Shown here in pieces: positions 19,876 to 29,218 of a stretch of DNA of 64,000 nt. Both the position numbers and the translations under genes were made by a program. Numbering within the stretch: position 1 is the stretch's first letter; each line of letters begins with the position of its first letter. The notes below the pieces were generated by a model. The model ran no database searches and was not told the DNA's origin. It saw nothing but the letters and a program-made list of their open reading frames with translations. The stretch spans positions 233,331 to 297,330 of the forward strand of contig JASBNA010000056.1 in assembly GCA_038087015.1 (NCBI GenBank), read 5' to 3'. This stretch comes from Cerrena zonata (taxonomy: Eukaryota > Basidiomycota > Agaricomycetes > Polyporales > Cerrenaceae).

Positions 19876-19974
19876 GTTCTGTAAAGCGTATGTAAAGGTT
19901 CTGTAAAGCGTATGTAAAGGTTCTGTAAAGCGTATGTAAAGGTTCTGTAAAGCGTATGTAAAGGTTCTGTAAAC
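19876..19974. repeat. 22-bp tandem repeat, four copies plus partial
   Basis: Four identical 22-base units beginning GTTCTGTAAAGCGTATGTAA at 19876, 19898, 19920 and 19942, with a partial unit from 19964. Perfect identity implies recent tandem expansion. Confidence 0.92.
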
Positions 19975-20345
19975 GACGGCTGGGTTGCAAAATCGGCTAT
20001 ACGATTGGCTCCAGCCAACCTTTAATACAAATTTTGCTAAAACAGAAGCAACATCATCATTTAGACCATTAGCTTAGACAAAGGGATAATGCTGGGTCGA
20101 AGAGCTGTCAATCAGGAGACTGTTTTCGCATACCTTTTCCTACTTGTACAAATAATTCGGGCAGAACACAATATTTTCTAGCAAAAACATGCTCAGCCGT
20201 TAAACGTTTTACTTATTCTTCATTTAAAATAAAAATTAAAAGTAAATATTCACAAATAAAGAAACTAATTTTTTAGCTGAACACTCCAATAAAATAAAAC
20301 CATCGCCAATATGAAAACCCAGAAGTTTTCACTGACATGAAATTG

Positions 20346-20437
20346 CTCCCGGTGGCCAAGCTGGCTAAGGCGCGAGACTGTAATGGGTTCTCCTCAAAGT
20401 AATCTTGAGATCGGGTGTTCGACTCACCCCCGGGAGA
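20346..20437 (+). tRNA. tRNA-Tyr (GUA) with 18-nt intron
   Basis: The acceptor stem CTCCCGG (20346-20352) pairs with CCGGGAG (20430-20436), with discriminator A at 20437. A D-arm of GCCAAGCTGGCTAAGGC type and the T-arm CGGGTGTTCGACTCACCC are present. The anticodon loop is CUGUAA with G34 at 20380, so the anticodon is GUA. An intron of 18 bases (20384-20401) sits directly 3' of position 37, as in all eukaryotic tRNA-Tyr genes. A T7 Pol III terminator follows at 20438-20444. The sequence closely resembles S. cerevisiae tRNA-Tyr. Confidence 0.96.
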
Positions 20438-20444
20438 TTTTTTT
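20438..20444 (+). terminator. Pol III T-tract terminator of tRNA-Tyr
   Basis: Seven consecutive T immediately after the discriminator base. Confidence 0.9.
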
Positions 20445-20708
20445 GCACCCCAAACAAACGGTCTTGATAACGATGAATTTAACCATATAGATAATCTTGC
20501 AGACGTATAGACTATCATACAAGGATACTGCGTACTAAGGTATTAAGAACTTCAAGTCTACAAATAAAAGAGAAATGACAAATGCATAAAGTCTATATAG
20601 TCGTGATACCTAATAGCCAGCTAAAAGGATGGAAAATCGTTAAAGAAATAAAAAAAATGCAGACTTCTGATGGATGGAGTGAATGATTACTCACCATTAA
20701 GGAGTTGA

Positions 20709-22775
20709 TCATACCATGGTATAAACCCCCCATGCCACGCAGAGGATCACGGATAAGGTACCGGAACCAAGAACTAAGGAATGAGACACGGGTAGTTGAT
20801 TAAATCTTTTCAAACTGATGAGGATTGAAAAGCTGCTGAAAATCAAACTAGTCAACAATCCCATGATTAAGACAAAGACAATCAAGGAATTTTCATTAAT
20901 TGAGTTTAAAACTTTCAAAGAGTAAATGATTCCCCCGTCGATGCCCACGATGAAAAGCGAAATGAGAAGCAACGAGAAATAAAAGAAGCTTAGAGTGTTA
21001 TCATAATCGATTTCGAATTGAATTTGATAATCATTAGTAAAATCTTCATAGGGATCATCATTAATAGAATCATAAAGGAAATTTTTTTCATGCAAGATGA
21101 TATTGGAGTAATTTGAAATTTTAGTTTTGAATTTAATACAATTAAAGATAAATTGGTTTAAGAGGGATTGATCATTAACGTTGTTTAGGTTTAAGAAAAG
21201 CATATAATTATCATCAGTTTCGTATTCAATTTCAGGTTCCCGTTTAGAAATCAATGGACTTAATTCATTAGAAGAAGGTTTTCTAAAAGAAGAGAAATTT
21301 GAATTTGATTGTAAGATATTAGCGTCTAATTCATCAACTTCATTCATGATAATGACATTTTCCAAATTTTTCATCAAATTCAAATTTAATAAGATTTGAA
21401 AATGATTCGAGTAATAATTTGGCAATTGGTTAAAATAACAAGATTTCAAGTATTCGAAAAAGGATAGGTTTTTGAATAAGTTTAAACTAAACTTATTTTT
21501 GATAAGCTGTTGAACCTTCAACGGTAACTTAGTTAAATAACAAGAATTGAATTGAATTTTCAACGAGTTATCGTCGTTTATTTGAGTAATTAAATTTGAT
21601 TCGAAATTATGTAAATTTGAATCATTGGAACTGATAATCAAGTGATTAAAGGGGAAGATATCAAAGTTATCAGTATTCAATTCCAAGTTTAAATTGGGTG
21701 AGTCTGTAGTGTAGATATCTTGATCGAAACAAACCAAGTAATCATCTTCATTTGAATCAACAATATATCGATTTCTCAGACATATAATTTGTAAACTTGG
21801 TTTTAATTGATCGTTAATAATGGTATCGATGGTCAATTTGGCAAGACTTGACAAACGGCCGTCCAACTGCAGTTTCAAAGTTGACTCCAACTCAACGTCT
21901 CCGTTCAAATAGTGTAAGAAATTCTTGATGATATCATTATGCAAGATACAATAGCTATAATCTCTCAATCCACCCGTGTGAGCCACCACCAATGACTCAT
22001 TAAGCAACGAATCGGTCAAGATATAGCTGGGCTTATCGGCGACATCTCTATTGGTTAAGTAGATGAACGAGATCTTACTTTGATTAATGGGAGTCAAATT
22101 AATATGCAAGTTCAAATTAATCAATAATTCATTGGTAGTATTAGAATCGTTAGGAATCAAAAAATCAATTTTGAAATTCTTTTTAAGTAAATGGGTCAAC
22201 TCATACGACGAAGTCGTGGAGTATATCGATTTAACCGAGTTGGTTTCGGACTCGTTATTGATCAAGTTAACCAAATTGGTCAACTTATTGGTCAAGTAAC
22301 CCAAATCGATATTATAAACACTTCGACGGTTCTTGAGCAAGTAGTTCTGCAACTGATTAACAAAACTGGCAGCATCCTCAATATCACTATACTTGATAAA
22401 CTTCTTGAAAATTTTTTTAATGGCGATTTTTTGAATGAGAATAAACTTATTCAATTTTTTCAATTCAATCGATAAGTCAACAAGTATATGGAAATGGATC
22501 TCGTCCATTTTCGACAGCCGTACGCTCCCGTGGAGATCAGCACACTTATGGTAATCCATGTAAGCATTATTTAACTTGACGTCGATTTCGTGTTGCTTGG
22601 AACTTATAAACAAGTTAATATAATCGAAATTTGATATAAATGAGCCATAAAGCAAACTAATGTTTGCCGGATTATCCTTTAATTCTTTGATTTGGTGCTT
22701 CAAATCATTATAATCAATATTATAGTCTCTCCATTCGGGCACCGACAAATGGATAAGGTTCTTACCAAATTTCAT
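20709..22775 (-). CDS. VTC5: SPX-domain vacuolar transporter chaperone, Vtc5-like
   Basis: The 688-residue protein begins with a canonical SPX domain (MKFGKNLIHLSVPEWRDYNIDYNDLKHQIKEL, about residues 1-150), which senses inositol pyrophosphates. Its last 100 residues hold three membrane segments of the VTC/DUF202 type (FYFSLLLISLFIVGIDGGIIYSL, ENSLIVFVLIMGLLTSLIF, HSLVLGSGTLSVILCVAWGVY). The middle is poorly conserved and lacks an evident polyphosphate polymerase tunnel, which points to Vtc5 rather than Vtc2-4. S. cerevisiae Vtc5 is longer (about 830-870). A Pho4-type CACGTGGG lies 107 bases upstream. The paralogue choice is moderately sure. Confidence 0.72.
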   Translation of the reverse strand: MKFGKNLIHLSVPEWRDYNIDYNDLKHQIKELKDNPANISLLYGSFISNFDYINLFISSKQHEIDVKLNNAYMDYHKCADLHGSVRLSKMDEIHFHILVDLSIELKKLNKFILIQKIAIKKIFKKFIKYSDIEDAASFVNQLQNYLLKNRRSVYNIDLGYLTNKLTNLVNLINNESETNSVKSIYSTTSSYELTHLLKKNFKIDFLIPNDSNTTNELLINLNLHINLTPINQSKISFIYLTNRDVADKPSYILTDSLLNESLVVAHTGGLRDYSYCILHNDIIKNFLHYLNGDVELESTLKLQLDGRLSSLAKLTIDTIINDQLKPSLQIICLRNRYIVDSNEDDYLVCFDQDIYTTDSPNLNLELNTDNFDIFPFNHLIISSNDSNLHNFESNLITQINDDNSLKIQFNSCYLTKLPLKVQQLIKNKFSLNLFKNLSFFEYLKSCYFNQLPNYYSNHFQILLNLNLMKNLENVIIMNEVDELDANILQSNSNFSSFRKPSSNELSPLISKREPEIEYETDDNYMLFLNLNNVNDQSLLNQFIFNCIKFKTKISNYSNIILHEKNFLYDSINDDPYEDFTNDYQIQFEIDYDNTLSFFYFSLLLISLFIVGIDGGIIYSLKVLNSINENSLIVFVLIMGLLTSLIFSSFSILISLKRFNQLPVSHSLVLGSGTLSVILCVAWGVYTMV

Positions 22776-22881
22776 CGTTATTTACCAATGATAATTTAAA
22801 AATTAGGCCATGCCCGTGTATATATATTGATAAGCTGAAATTTCCTCCTGTGCTGAAAAGGGTAATTGAGCATGCGACTGC

Positions 22882-22889
22882 CACGTGGG
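22882..22889 (+). promoter_or_regulatory. Pho4-type site CACGTGGG upstream of the VTC5-like gene
   Basis: CACGTGGG is the high-affinity Pho4 motif (UASp2 type), distinct from the CACGTGA favoured by Cbf1. It lies 107 bases upstream of the SPX/VTC start, consistent with phosphate-starvation control. Confidence 0.6.
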
Positions 22890-22970
22890 AGGTATGGGTC
22901 TTTTATTACCAAACCTTAATTCCATTCAGCTCATCCCTAATAAGCACTTAGTCCGATTTTGTTACTTCAT

Positions 22971-22998
22971 CTACAGCTACAGCTACAGCTACAGCTAC
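22971..22998. repeat. CTACAG hexanucleotide repeat
   Basis: About four and a half copies of CTACAG, perfect. Confidence 0.85.
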
Positions 22999-23622
22999 TG
23001 CTTCAGACAAAGGCGATACGGGTGCTACATTGTGGGCAGCCCAGTGGATCGTTGCAAGGGTCACACGACCCAATTAGAGGATTAATAAAAGTTTTATTAG
23101 TACATAAATTAGGTCCATTGTTTAATTAATTAAGGCCTTCGCCTTTGGCTGCAACTGGAATTCGTATTTCGACTTAAGCCCAGCCTTACAATATGTTTAC
23201 TGTTTGCCGTTTACTGCTTACTGGCTGCCGTTACTGGCCCGTTTACTGTCTACTGTCTACTCACCGTTTACTACCGTTTACTGTCTACTGTCTCATCGTT
23301 TACTGCTTACCCTGCTATAATGGGTCCACGGTTGCTGAAAAGGTTGTGAGTATATTTATAATTCGTTGATAACTCAAGGTACATTTACTAGTGCTTTTGT
23401 GTTTAAATAGTTGAGTTGACTTCAGATCTTCGAATTATCTTCTTTTGTGTAGATCTGGTGGGCCAATCAGGTTGAGCCTAGTCTTTGTTTATCTATTAAG
23501 GAAGCTTCTATTTATGTATCACTGATTGTAGTATACTTACTTGTCCCTACTTTATTATACATTACCTGTTGTTAGTATCTCGTATCTCATTCTTCACTGA
23601 TCCTGTGAGTATATTATACATG

Positions 23623-23682
23623 TAGATGTATTAGTAGATGTATTAGTAGATGTATTAGTAGATGTATTAGTAGATGTATTAG
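23623..23682. repeat. 12-bp TAGATGTATTAG tandem repeat, five copies
   Basis: Five contiguous, identical units beginning at 23623. They merge into degenerate ATTAG/TAGTATTAG-rich repeats that continue to about 24010. Confidence 0.88.
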
Positions 23683-24121
23683 TATTAGCATATTCGTACA
23701 GCATCATGTATTAGCATATTCGTACAGCATCATGTATTAGAATATTAGTATAGCATCGTGTATTAGCATATTAGTACAGCATCATGTACAATATTATTCT
23801 TATCTGTATAGTATTAGCTGGATAGTATTAGCCGTATAGTATTAGCTGTATAGTATTAGCTGTATGGTATCAGTTGTATAGTACTAGCTGTATAGTACTA
23901 GCTGTATAGTATTAGCTGGATAGTATTAGCTGTATGGTATTAGTCCTTGTATTAGTATTAGGATTAGTACAGCATCATGTCGAATATTATTATTAGCTGT
24001 ATAGTACCAGCTGTATTATGTACTAAGAAACCGTCGTATATGTTAGGACGTTAGTATAGCAGCTATCGCTAGTCTTAACAATAGTATTGTATTAGTATAG
24101 CCAACTAGTATAAGTATAGTA

Positions 24122-24175
24122 AGAATAGTCAGAATAGTCAGAATAGTCAGAATAGTCAGAATAGTCAGAATAGTG
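24122..24175. repeat. 9-bp AGAATAGTC tandem repeat
   Basis: Five perfect units from 24122 and a sixth with one change (AGAATAGTG). On the other strand this reads as an artificial Thr-Ile-Leu repeat. Confidence 0.9.
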
Positions 24176-24422
24176 CTAATATTATTAGTAGTCCAGTACT
24201 GTACTAATGTAGTATTACAAGTGATTCTTACTGGCATAGTAGTACTGTTAGAGATTTGTATGGCACTACTCGGACGCTACAGCACTAGCATATAAGTATG
24301 CTGCGAACATATGACTAGTCGAGTATATAGTATTAGCACAAGTAATAGTGCACTAGACAAGTAGGTGAGATTTAATTACATCTGCGAATGTCGAAAAATT
24401 ATCAACTACTCATTAATCAACC

Positions 24423-24788
24423 ATGTCAGTTGATACCTTCATCAATAATGCCACTCATCTCTTGAGTGCGTATCCGTCGTCTACGGTGTCAATCACTTAT
24501 ACCAAGTCCAAGACCAAGCCGGGTAATATCACCAAGTTTAAAGTATATAATCCACGATCCAACAAAAGCCTTAAATATAAAACCAATAAAATTAAAGAAT
24601 TTTCCAGGTTATTAACATTTTTAGGACCAAATGGGGTTAATATTGAACTGAAACATTCGGTTGGGTTATCTAGTTTAATGAGTAATAAAAAATTTGAATT
24701 AAATGATACTAAATTAGATACTAAAGAAGATGAATTAAAAGAAGATAATAAAATTAGTAAAAAAAAGAAAAAGAAGTCAAAAAAGTAA
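24423..24788 (+). CDS. SRP21: Signal recognition particle subunit Srp21 (SRP9-21 family)
   Basis: The 121-residue protein shows the fungal SRP9-21 pattern. An N-terminal helix precedes NPSxT-like SAYPSSTVSITYTKSKTKPGNITKFKVYN. The core KYKTNKIKEFSRLLTFLGPNGVNIELKHSVG aligns with yeast Srp21 (KDVSRLLSALGPRGVSI). The C-terminus is a Lys tract, as in Srp21, suited to RNA binding in the SRP Alu domain. It is shorter than S. cerevisiae Srp21 (about 167). The start is the ATG in the context accATGTCAG. It converges on the MDG1/CRP1-like gene with a 9-base gap. Confidence 0.85.
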   Translation: MSVDTFINNATHLLSAYPSSTVSITYTKSKTKPGNITKFKVYNPRSNKSLKYKTNKIKEFSRLLTFLGPNGVNIELKHSVGLSSLMSNKKFELNDTKLDTKEDELKEDNKISKKKKKKSKK

Positions 24789-24797
24789 GACTATATA

Positions 24798-25561
24798 TTA
24801 TTTAAATAAACCTTTAAATCTTGATAAAATTCCTTCTTTCTTAGTAGTTTCATTCCATGTTCCTGGCATTACTGAATCATTTTGTAAATTAGAACCCCCA
24901 TCATCAAGACCATAACCAGAATGGTGACTCGTTTGTATGGAGTTGGTTCCAGTTCCTCCGAGGCCTCCAGTTCCTCCGGAGCCTCCAGTTCCTTGAGGCA
25001 ACGTTGAGGTGGACTGGTTGATTGGGGATTCGATAATTGGATCTTGTATGGGGGCGTTACGACAACTCGCTTCATCCACATTTTCAAAATTTGATCCCGA
25101 TGATCCTGGAATCAGAACTGCTGCAAATGATGAACTGGTTGATACTTGGGTTAAGTCATTCTTTCGATCTTTATCTTCTTCATATCCTTCTTCTTTATCT
25201 TCTTCTTTATCTTCTTCTTTATCTTCTTCTTCAAATTCTTCAACTTTAATCATCTCTTCTGCATCAATATAATTATTCTTCATTCCATTTTCATCATATT
25301 CAACCTTATATTCATCATTGGTGGTCCAATTCCCATCTACAATAAACTTGAACACAACCTTCTCCGGCTTATCAAACCTAAATTGCTTTTGATACTCATT
25401 CTCTGCCGTCAATTCACTCGACAACGACCACCCATCAAATGATCCAGTGATCTGAACCACTTCTTCCCTTCCAGCGGGCCTATACTATAGTTAGCATCTT
25501 GCTCACTTTCCCTGTTCCCTTCCTATACTCACCATGTAACAGTATACGTATAATATGTCAT
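24798..25561 (-). CDS. Crp1/Mdg1-like protein with AMPK-type carbohydrate-binding domain; one 53-nt intron
   Basis: Exon 1 (25533-25561) encodes MTYYTYTVTW and exon 2 (24798-25479) continues with PAGREEVVQITGSFDGW. Together they give 236 residues. The intron 25480-25532 has donor GTGAGT, branch TGCTAAC and acceptor TATAG. Splicing restores the WPAG.EEV.ITGSFDGW start of the AMPK1-CBM (CBM48-like) fold. The conserved VVFKFIVDGNWTTNDEYK then ends the domain. The family contains yeast Crp1 and Mdg1 (cruciform DNA binding, pheromone-signalling suppression). The rest is acidic EEDKEEDKEED repeats and Gly/Thr-rich linkers, with a conserved-looking Arg/Phe C-terminus (ILSRFKGLFK). The precise orthologue is uncertain. 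Confidence 0.82.
25480..25532 (-). other. Spliceosomal intron of the Crp1/Mdg1-like gene
   Basis: A 53-base intron with donor GTGAGT, branch-point TGCTAAC (about 25490-25496) and acceptor TATAG, in phase 2. Without splicing the domain would lack its first strand and a good ATG. Confidence 0.85.
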
Positions 25562-25944
25562 GATTACTCTGCTATGTGGTGTTTTCTACTAATTATTAAT
25601 TTCTAATTTATTATCCTTGCTTAACCCCCTGATAAGATCAAATCAGCCTCCGTACACCCCCACACCCACCTCCCCATTGTCCTCCTTTTTCCTCCATCCT
25701 CTATCCGTGTCCTCTGCGTAGCCTCTCGGTGTCCTCTGTCCGTAGTCTCTATCCGTGTCTGCCAGGGGCCTCCTCTGTTGTCGAGGGCCTGGTTCCCTTG
25801 GTTTCCTGTTAATACGGCTGGTGTAATGGTTGCAAAAACAAATCCGTACATCCCGTTCCTTTGACTGTATTGTTGTAGCTAGTGGAATACTTACTATTAG
25901 CCTTACTTATTCTGTTCTTACATTGTATTGTACTGCTTAACACT

Positions 25945-26080
25945 CATACTTATACTGCTTACTTATACTTACTTCTGCTTATACTTATGCTTAAACTTAA
26001 ACTTATACGTATACTTATACGTATACTTATACGAATACTTATACTTATGCTTATGCTTATGCTTATACTTATACTATATA
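25945..26080. repeat. Degenerate CTTATA hexamer array
   Basis: Long run of ACTTAT/GCTTAT/ACGTAT hexamers, reading in other frames as Leu/Tyr/Ile polymers. This looks like a degenerate microsatellite. Confidence 0.75.
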
Positions 26081-26274
26081 TCTAATGTCTTACTTACTGC
26101 TATACTTATACTTGACTGTTCAACCTGGTCTGTTTACTACTGTATTAAACCCTTAACCGTAAACTGTACTGATGTAGTACGTGCTTAATTGCATATCACT
26201 TTACATCAACGTATATCTCTCCATCCTGAAACTTGACTATGACTAAGCTTAATGAGTTTAATGAGCTTAGTGAG

Positions 26275-26322
26275 CTTAATGACTAATGAGACTAATGACT
26301 AATGACTAATGACTAATGACTA
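26275..26322. repeat. ACTAATG heptamer repeats
   Basis: Several copies of GACTAAT/ACTAATG in tandem, preceded by GAGCTTAGTGAGCTTAATG-type variants. Confidence 0.7.
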
Positions 26323-26544
26323 AGTTCAACATCAATAAGGTTTAATGGTTGCAAAACCAGGCCCGTGCACCCATCACCTTACCACCACCAGTATTACAAG
26401 GACAGCACCGCCGTTCAGGCACCGCTGACCACGTAGCAGCCATCACGGCTCCTGTATTACTCTCCCCCCCCCACCAACCGTAGGGCACCGGTGGTGTTGG
26501 TGTACAGAGAACTAGCATGCTCCGGCAGCTGCTCAGACCCTGAG

Positions 26545-26550
26545 ACGCGT
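26545..26550. promoter_or_regulatory. ACGCGT (MCB-like) upstream of PMT1
   Basis: ACGCGT about 98 bases before the PMT1 start. It might mediate G1/S expression, but a single hexamer is weak evidence. Confidence 0.3.
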
Positions 26551-26647
26551 TGAGGACACCTCAGCAGCGAGGATTCATTGAAAAAAAAACACCAGGTTAA
26601 AAATTTCAAGCTTGTTTATCATCTCTTTAGAATCAAGTACGCTAAGG

Positions 26648-29218
26648 ATGGCCAGGACTAAACAGCTGCTCAAGAAGTCAGAGGTGGCCGGTGCTAACAA
26701 GGGCTTGTTTGATGTGGATCCATTGGTGGACCCAGTTTACCAGGATGGTAAGCTCAGATCATTTTTATTAACCACGCCAACACCCAAACTTATCAAGAAT
26801 AGAAAAATACAAGGAGGAGAATACATTTTATTGGCGATTCTTATAATCACTTCGTTGTTTGTCAGATTATCGTTTTTGGCTACTCCTAATTCTGTTGTTT
26901 TCGACGAGGTTCATTTTGGTGGGTTTGCTCGTAAATATATCTTGGGACAATTTTTCATGGATGTTCATCCTCCATTGGCTAAGATGTTATTTGCCGCCGT
27001 TGGCTACATCTTTGGGTTTGATGGGGAATTCCAATTCAAGAACATTGGTGACGAATTCCCAGCTAATGTTCCTTATGTTTATATGAGAAGTTTTCCGGCT
27101 TTATTAGGGGTGGGTACCATTATCTTATGTTACTTAACCTTAAGAAACTCGGGAGTTAGACCCATTGTGGCCTTTTTAACCGCCAGTTGTCTTATGATTG
27201 AAAATGCAAATGCCACCATTTCTCGTTACATTTTATTGGACTCTCCATTACTTTTTTTCATTGCCGCTTCAATTTATGCATTGAAGAAATTTGAAATCCA
27301 AATTCCTTTCAGTTTTGGCTGGTTCAAGTCTTTGATTGCCACTGGAATTGCTCTTGGTTTGGCAGTGAGTTCCAAATGGGTGGGGCTTTTCACCATTGCT
27401 TGGGTTGGTATTTCTTGTTTATTCCAATTATGGTTTATTATCGGTGATTTATCTATTTCTTCCAAAAAAATCGTTGGTCATTTCGTGGCTCGTGGTGCCT
27501 TGTTATTAGGTATTCCTGCTTTATTATACGTTGTTTTCTTTGGTATCCATTTCCAAGTTTTATCAAGTGAAGGTGATGGGGGTCCTTTTATGACTAGTGC
27601 TTTTAGATCAAATCTTAATGGTAATACCATTCCCCGTGATATTACCGCCAACGTTGGTTTAGGTTCGATCATCACTATTCGTCATTTGGAAACTAGAGGT
27701 GGTTATTTACATTCTCATAATAATTTCTATCCAACCGGTTCTAAACAACAACAAATTACTTTATACCCCCATTTAGATACTAATAACAATTGGTTGATTG
27801 AACCTTATAACGATACCATCCCCGATCATTTTGTTCCCTTGACTGATAATATGAAAATTAGATTGGTTCATATCAATACTGGTCGTAGATTACACTCTCA
27901 CGATGAAAAACCTCCAGTCAGTGAACGTGATTGGCAAAAGGAAGCTTCTTGTTATGGGTTTGAAGGTTTTGCCGGGGATGCTAATGATGATTTTATCGTG
28001 GAAATCGTTAAACATAAATCAAAATCTACCGGAGATGAAGTTAAAGCCTTGAATACAATCATCAGATTCAGACACGCAATGACTGGTCATTATCTTTTCT
28101 CAAGTGAAGTTAAATTACCGGATTGGGGGTTTGATCAACAAGAAGTTACTACTGCTTCTCAAGGTTATCGTCCTTTAACCCATTGGTATATTGAAACCAA
28201 TGAAAATGATCGTATTCCAGCCAATGAAAAAGAAATTATTAATTATCCTAAATTATCGTTATGGGATAAAATTTTAGAATCCCATAAAACAATGTGGAAA
28301 ATTAATCAAGGTTTAACCGAACACCATAATTGGCAATCAAGTCCAACTGAATGGCCTCTTCTTTTAAGAGGTATCAATTATTGGGTTCGTGAAAATAAAC
28401 AAGTTTATTTCTTAGGTAATGCTGTGGTTTGGTGGTCTTCTACTTTATGTATTGTTGCTTTCCTTATTCACACTGCATTTTCAATTATCAGATGGCAATC
28501 AGGTCAAAAAGTTGCTGATAATAAACATGTTTTCAATTTCAATACTCAAGTTTTCTTATATTTAGCTGGTTGGGGATTACATTATTTACCATTCTTCATT
28601 ATGGGTCGTCAATTATTCTTACATCATTATATTCCTGCTGCTTACTTTGGTATTTTGGTCTTGGGTCATTTCTTTGATATTTTTGTCAATTATTTGGCTG
28701 CTAGTTCAAAACATATTCAAAAAATTGCTTATGTCGGATTATCAATCTTTTTAATGTTCAGTTTGGTCTTTTACATCCAATTAAGTCCTCTTGTATATGG
28801 TAAACCTTGGACCAAACCTCAATGTAACCGCGTCAAAGGGTTAAATTCTTGGGATTTTGATTGTAATGCCTTTTTTGACTCTTATGAAGATTACTCAGTG
28901 GCAACTGCTTCGGCTTTGGCTTCAGCTTCTGAATCTATCCAACTGGAATTAGCCAAAATCTCCGCTGTTCCAGTGGAAAACCAAGCTGATTATAAGGAAG
29001 CCGAAGAAACTCCTTTACAAGTTGAATTGGCTCAAGAAGAAGCTCACGAATCAGAATTCCCTAATGAAGTCTCAGAAGAAGCTCCAATTGCTGAAGAAGT
29101 TATTGAAAACCAAAATAATGCTCCTCCCGCCGCTGTTGACTTGGAAGAAACTGATAATCACGAAAAAGTAGAATCAGTTAAACAGGCCCCAGCAAATGAA
29201 GAAACTATACAAAATTAA
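26648..29218 (+). CDS. PMT1: Dolichyl-phosphate-mannose-protein mannosyltransferase, Pmt1 subfamily
   Basis: From the ATG at 26648 (MARTKQLLKK) this encodes 856 residues, in line with fungal Pmt1. This ER enzyme starts O-mannosylation of Ser/Thr using Dol-P-Man. The first luminal loop has the catalytic acidic pair in VVFDEVHFGGFARKYI and the MDVHPPLAKML motif. Multiple membrane segments follow. MIR repeats at about residues 330-510 include GGYLHSHNNFYPTGS, RRLHSHDEKPPVSE and GHYLFSSEVKLPDWGFDQQEV. A C-terminal membrane cluster and an acidic Glu/Ala-rich tail complete it. The HNNF-LPDWGFDQQEV signature supports Pmt1 over Pmt2/4. Confidence 0.92.
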   Translation: MARTKQLLKKSEVAGANKGLFDVDPLVDPVYQDGKLRSFLLTTPTPKLIKNRKIQGGEYILLAILIITSLFVRLSFLATPNSVVFDEVHFGGFARKYILGQFFMDVHPPLAKMLFAAVGYIFGFDGEFQFKNIGDEFPANVPYVYMRSFPALLGVGTIILCYLTLRNSGVRPIVAFLTASCLMIENANATISRYILLDSPLLFFIAASIYALKKFEIQIPFSFGWFKSLIATGIALGLAVSSKWVGLFTIAWVGISCLFQLWFIIGDLSISSKKIVGHFVARGALLLGIPALLYVVFFGIHFQVLSSEGDGGPFMTSAFRSNLNGNTIPRDITANVGLGSIITIRHLETRGGYLHSHNNFYPTGSKQQQITLYPHLDTNNNWLIEPYNDTIPDHFVPLTDNMKIRLVHINTGRRLHSHDEKPPVSERDWQKEASCYGFEGFAGDANDDFIVEIVKHKSKSTGDEVKALNTIIRFRHAMTGHYLFSSEVKLPDWGFDQQEVTTASQGYRPLTHWYIETNENDRIPANEKEIINYPKLSLWDKILESHKTMWKINQGLTEHHNWQSSPTEWPLLLRGINYWVRENKQVYFLGNAVVWWSSTLCIVAFLIHTAFSIIRWQSGQKVADNKHVFNFNTQVFLYLAGWGLHYLPFFIMGRQLFLHHYIPAAYFGILVLGHFFDIFVNYLAASSKHIQKIAYVGLSIFLMFSLVFYIQLSPLVYGKPWTKPQCNRVKGLNSWDFDCNAFFDSYEDYSVATASALASASESIQLELAKISAVPVENQADYKEAEETPLQVELAQEEAHESEFPNEVSEEAPIAEEVIENQNNAPPAAVDLEETDNHEKVESVKQAPANEETIQN

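Larger units (their letters stand above)
18583..20345. other. Long intergenic region with minisatellites, no supported gene
   Basis: Beyond the MET5 promoter this holds imperfect 20-bp repeats (19083-19160), a TTTGC/GTTTGAG-rich stretch (about 19265-19355) and a 22-bp perfect tandem repeat (19876-19974). A GC-rich patch near 19640-19680 includes a hairpin AGAACG-tcg-CGTTCT. The short open frames here show no protein character. Confidence 0.6.
22776..24422. other. Repeat-rich gene desert, 1.6 kb
   Basis: No gene is supported. After the VTC5-like promoter come CTACAG repeats, then TTACTG-rich DNA (about 23195-23310). A 12-bp TAGATGTATTAG array follows, then ~26-bp AGCATATTCGTACAGCATCATGTATT repeats (about 23688-23790), TAGCTGTATAGTAT repeats (about 23815-24010) and a 9-bp AGAATAGTC array. 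Apparent open frames are simple-repeat translations. Confidence 0.7.
25562..26647. other. Intergenic region with simple repeats and PMT1 promoter
   Basis: No gene is supported. Features are a CCTC-rich stretch (25640-25800), CTTATA/ACTTATG-type repeats (about 25945-26080), ACTAATG heptamer repeats (about 26275-26320), a C-tract near 26465 and ACGCGT at 26545. Apparent all-hydrophobic open frames are repeat translations. Confidence 0.65.

Noticed and set aside
19876..24175. Tandem arrays considered as CRISPR
   Set aside because: The units are contiguous with no spacers, and the genome is a yeast.
24043..24237. Thr-Ile-Leu repeat protein on the minus strand
   Set aside because: It is a translation of the 9-bp AGAATAGTC array.
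25882..26188. Long hydrophobic Leu/Tyr/Ile open frames
   Set aside because: These are translations of a degenerate CTTATA repeat, not genes.
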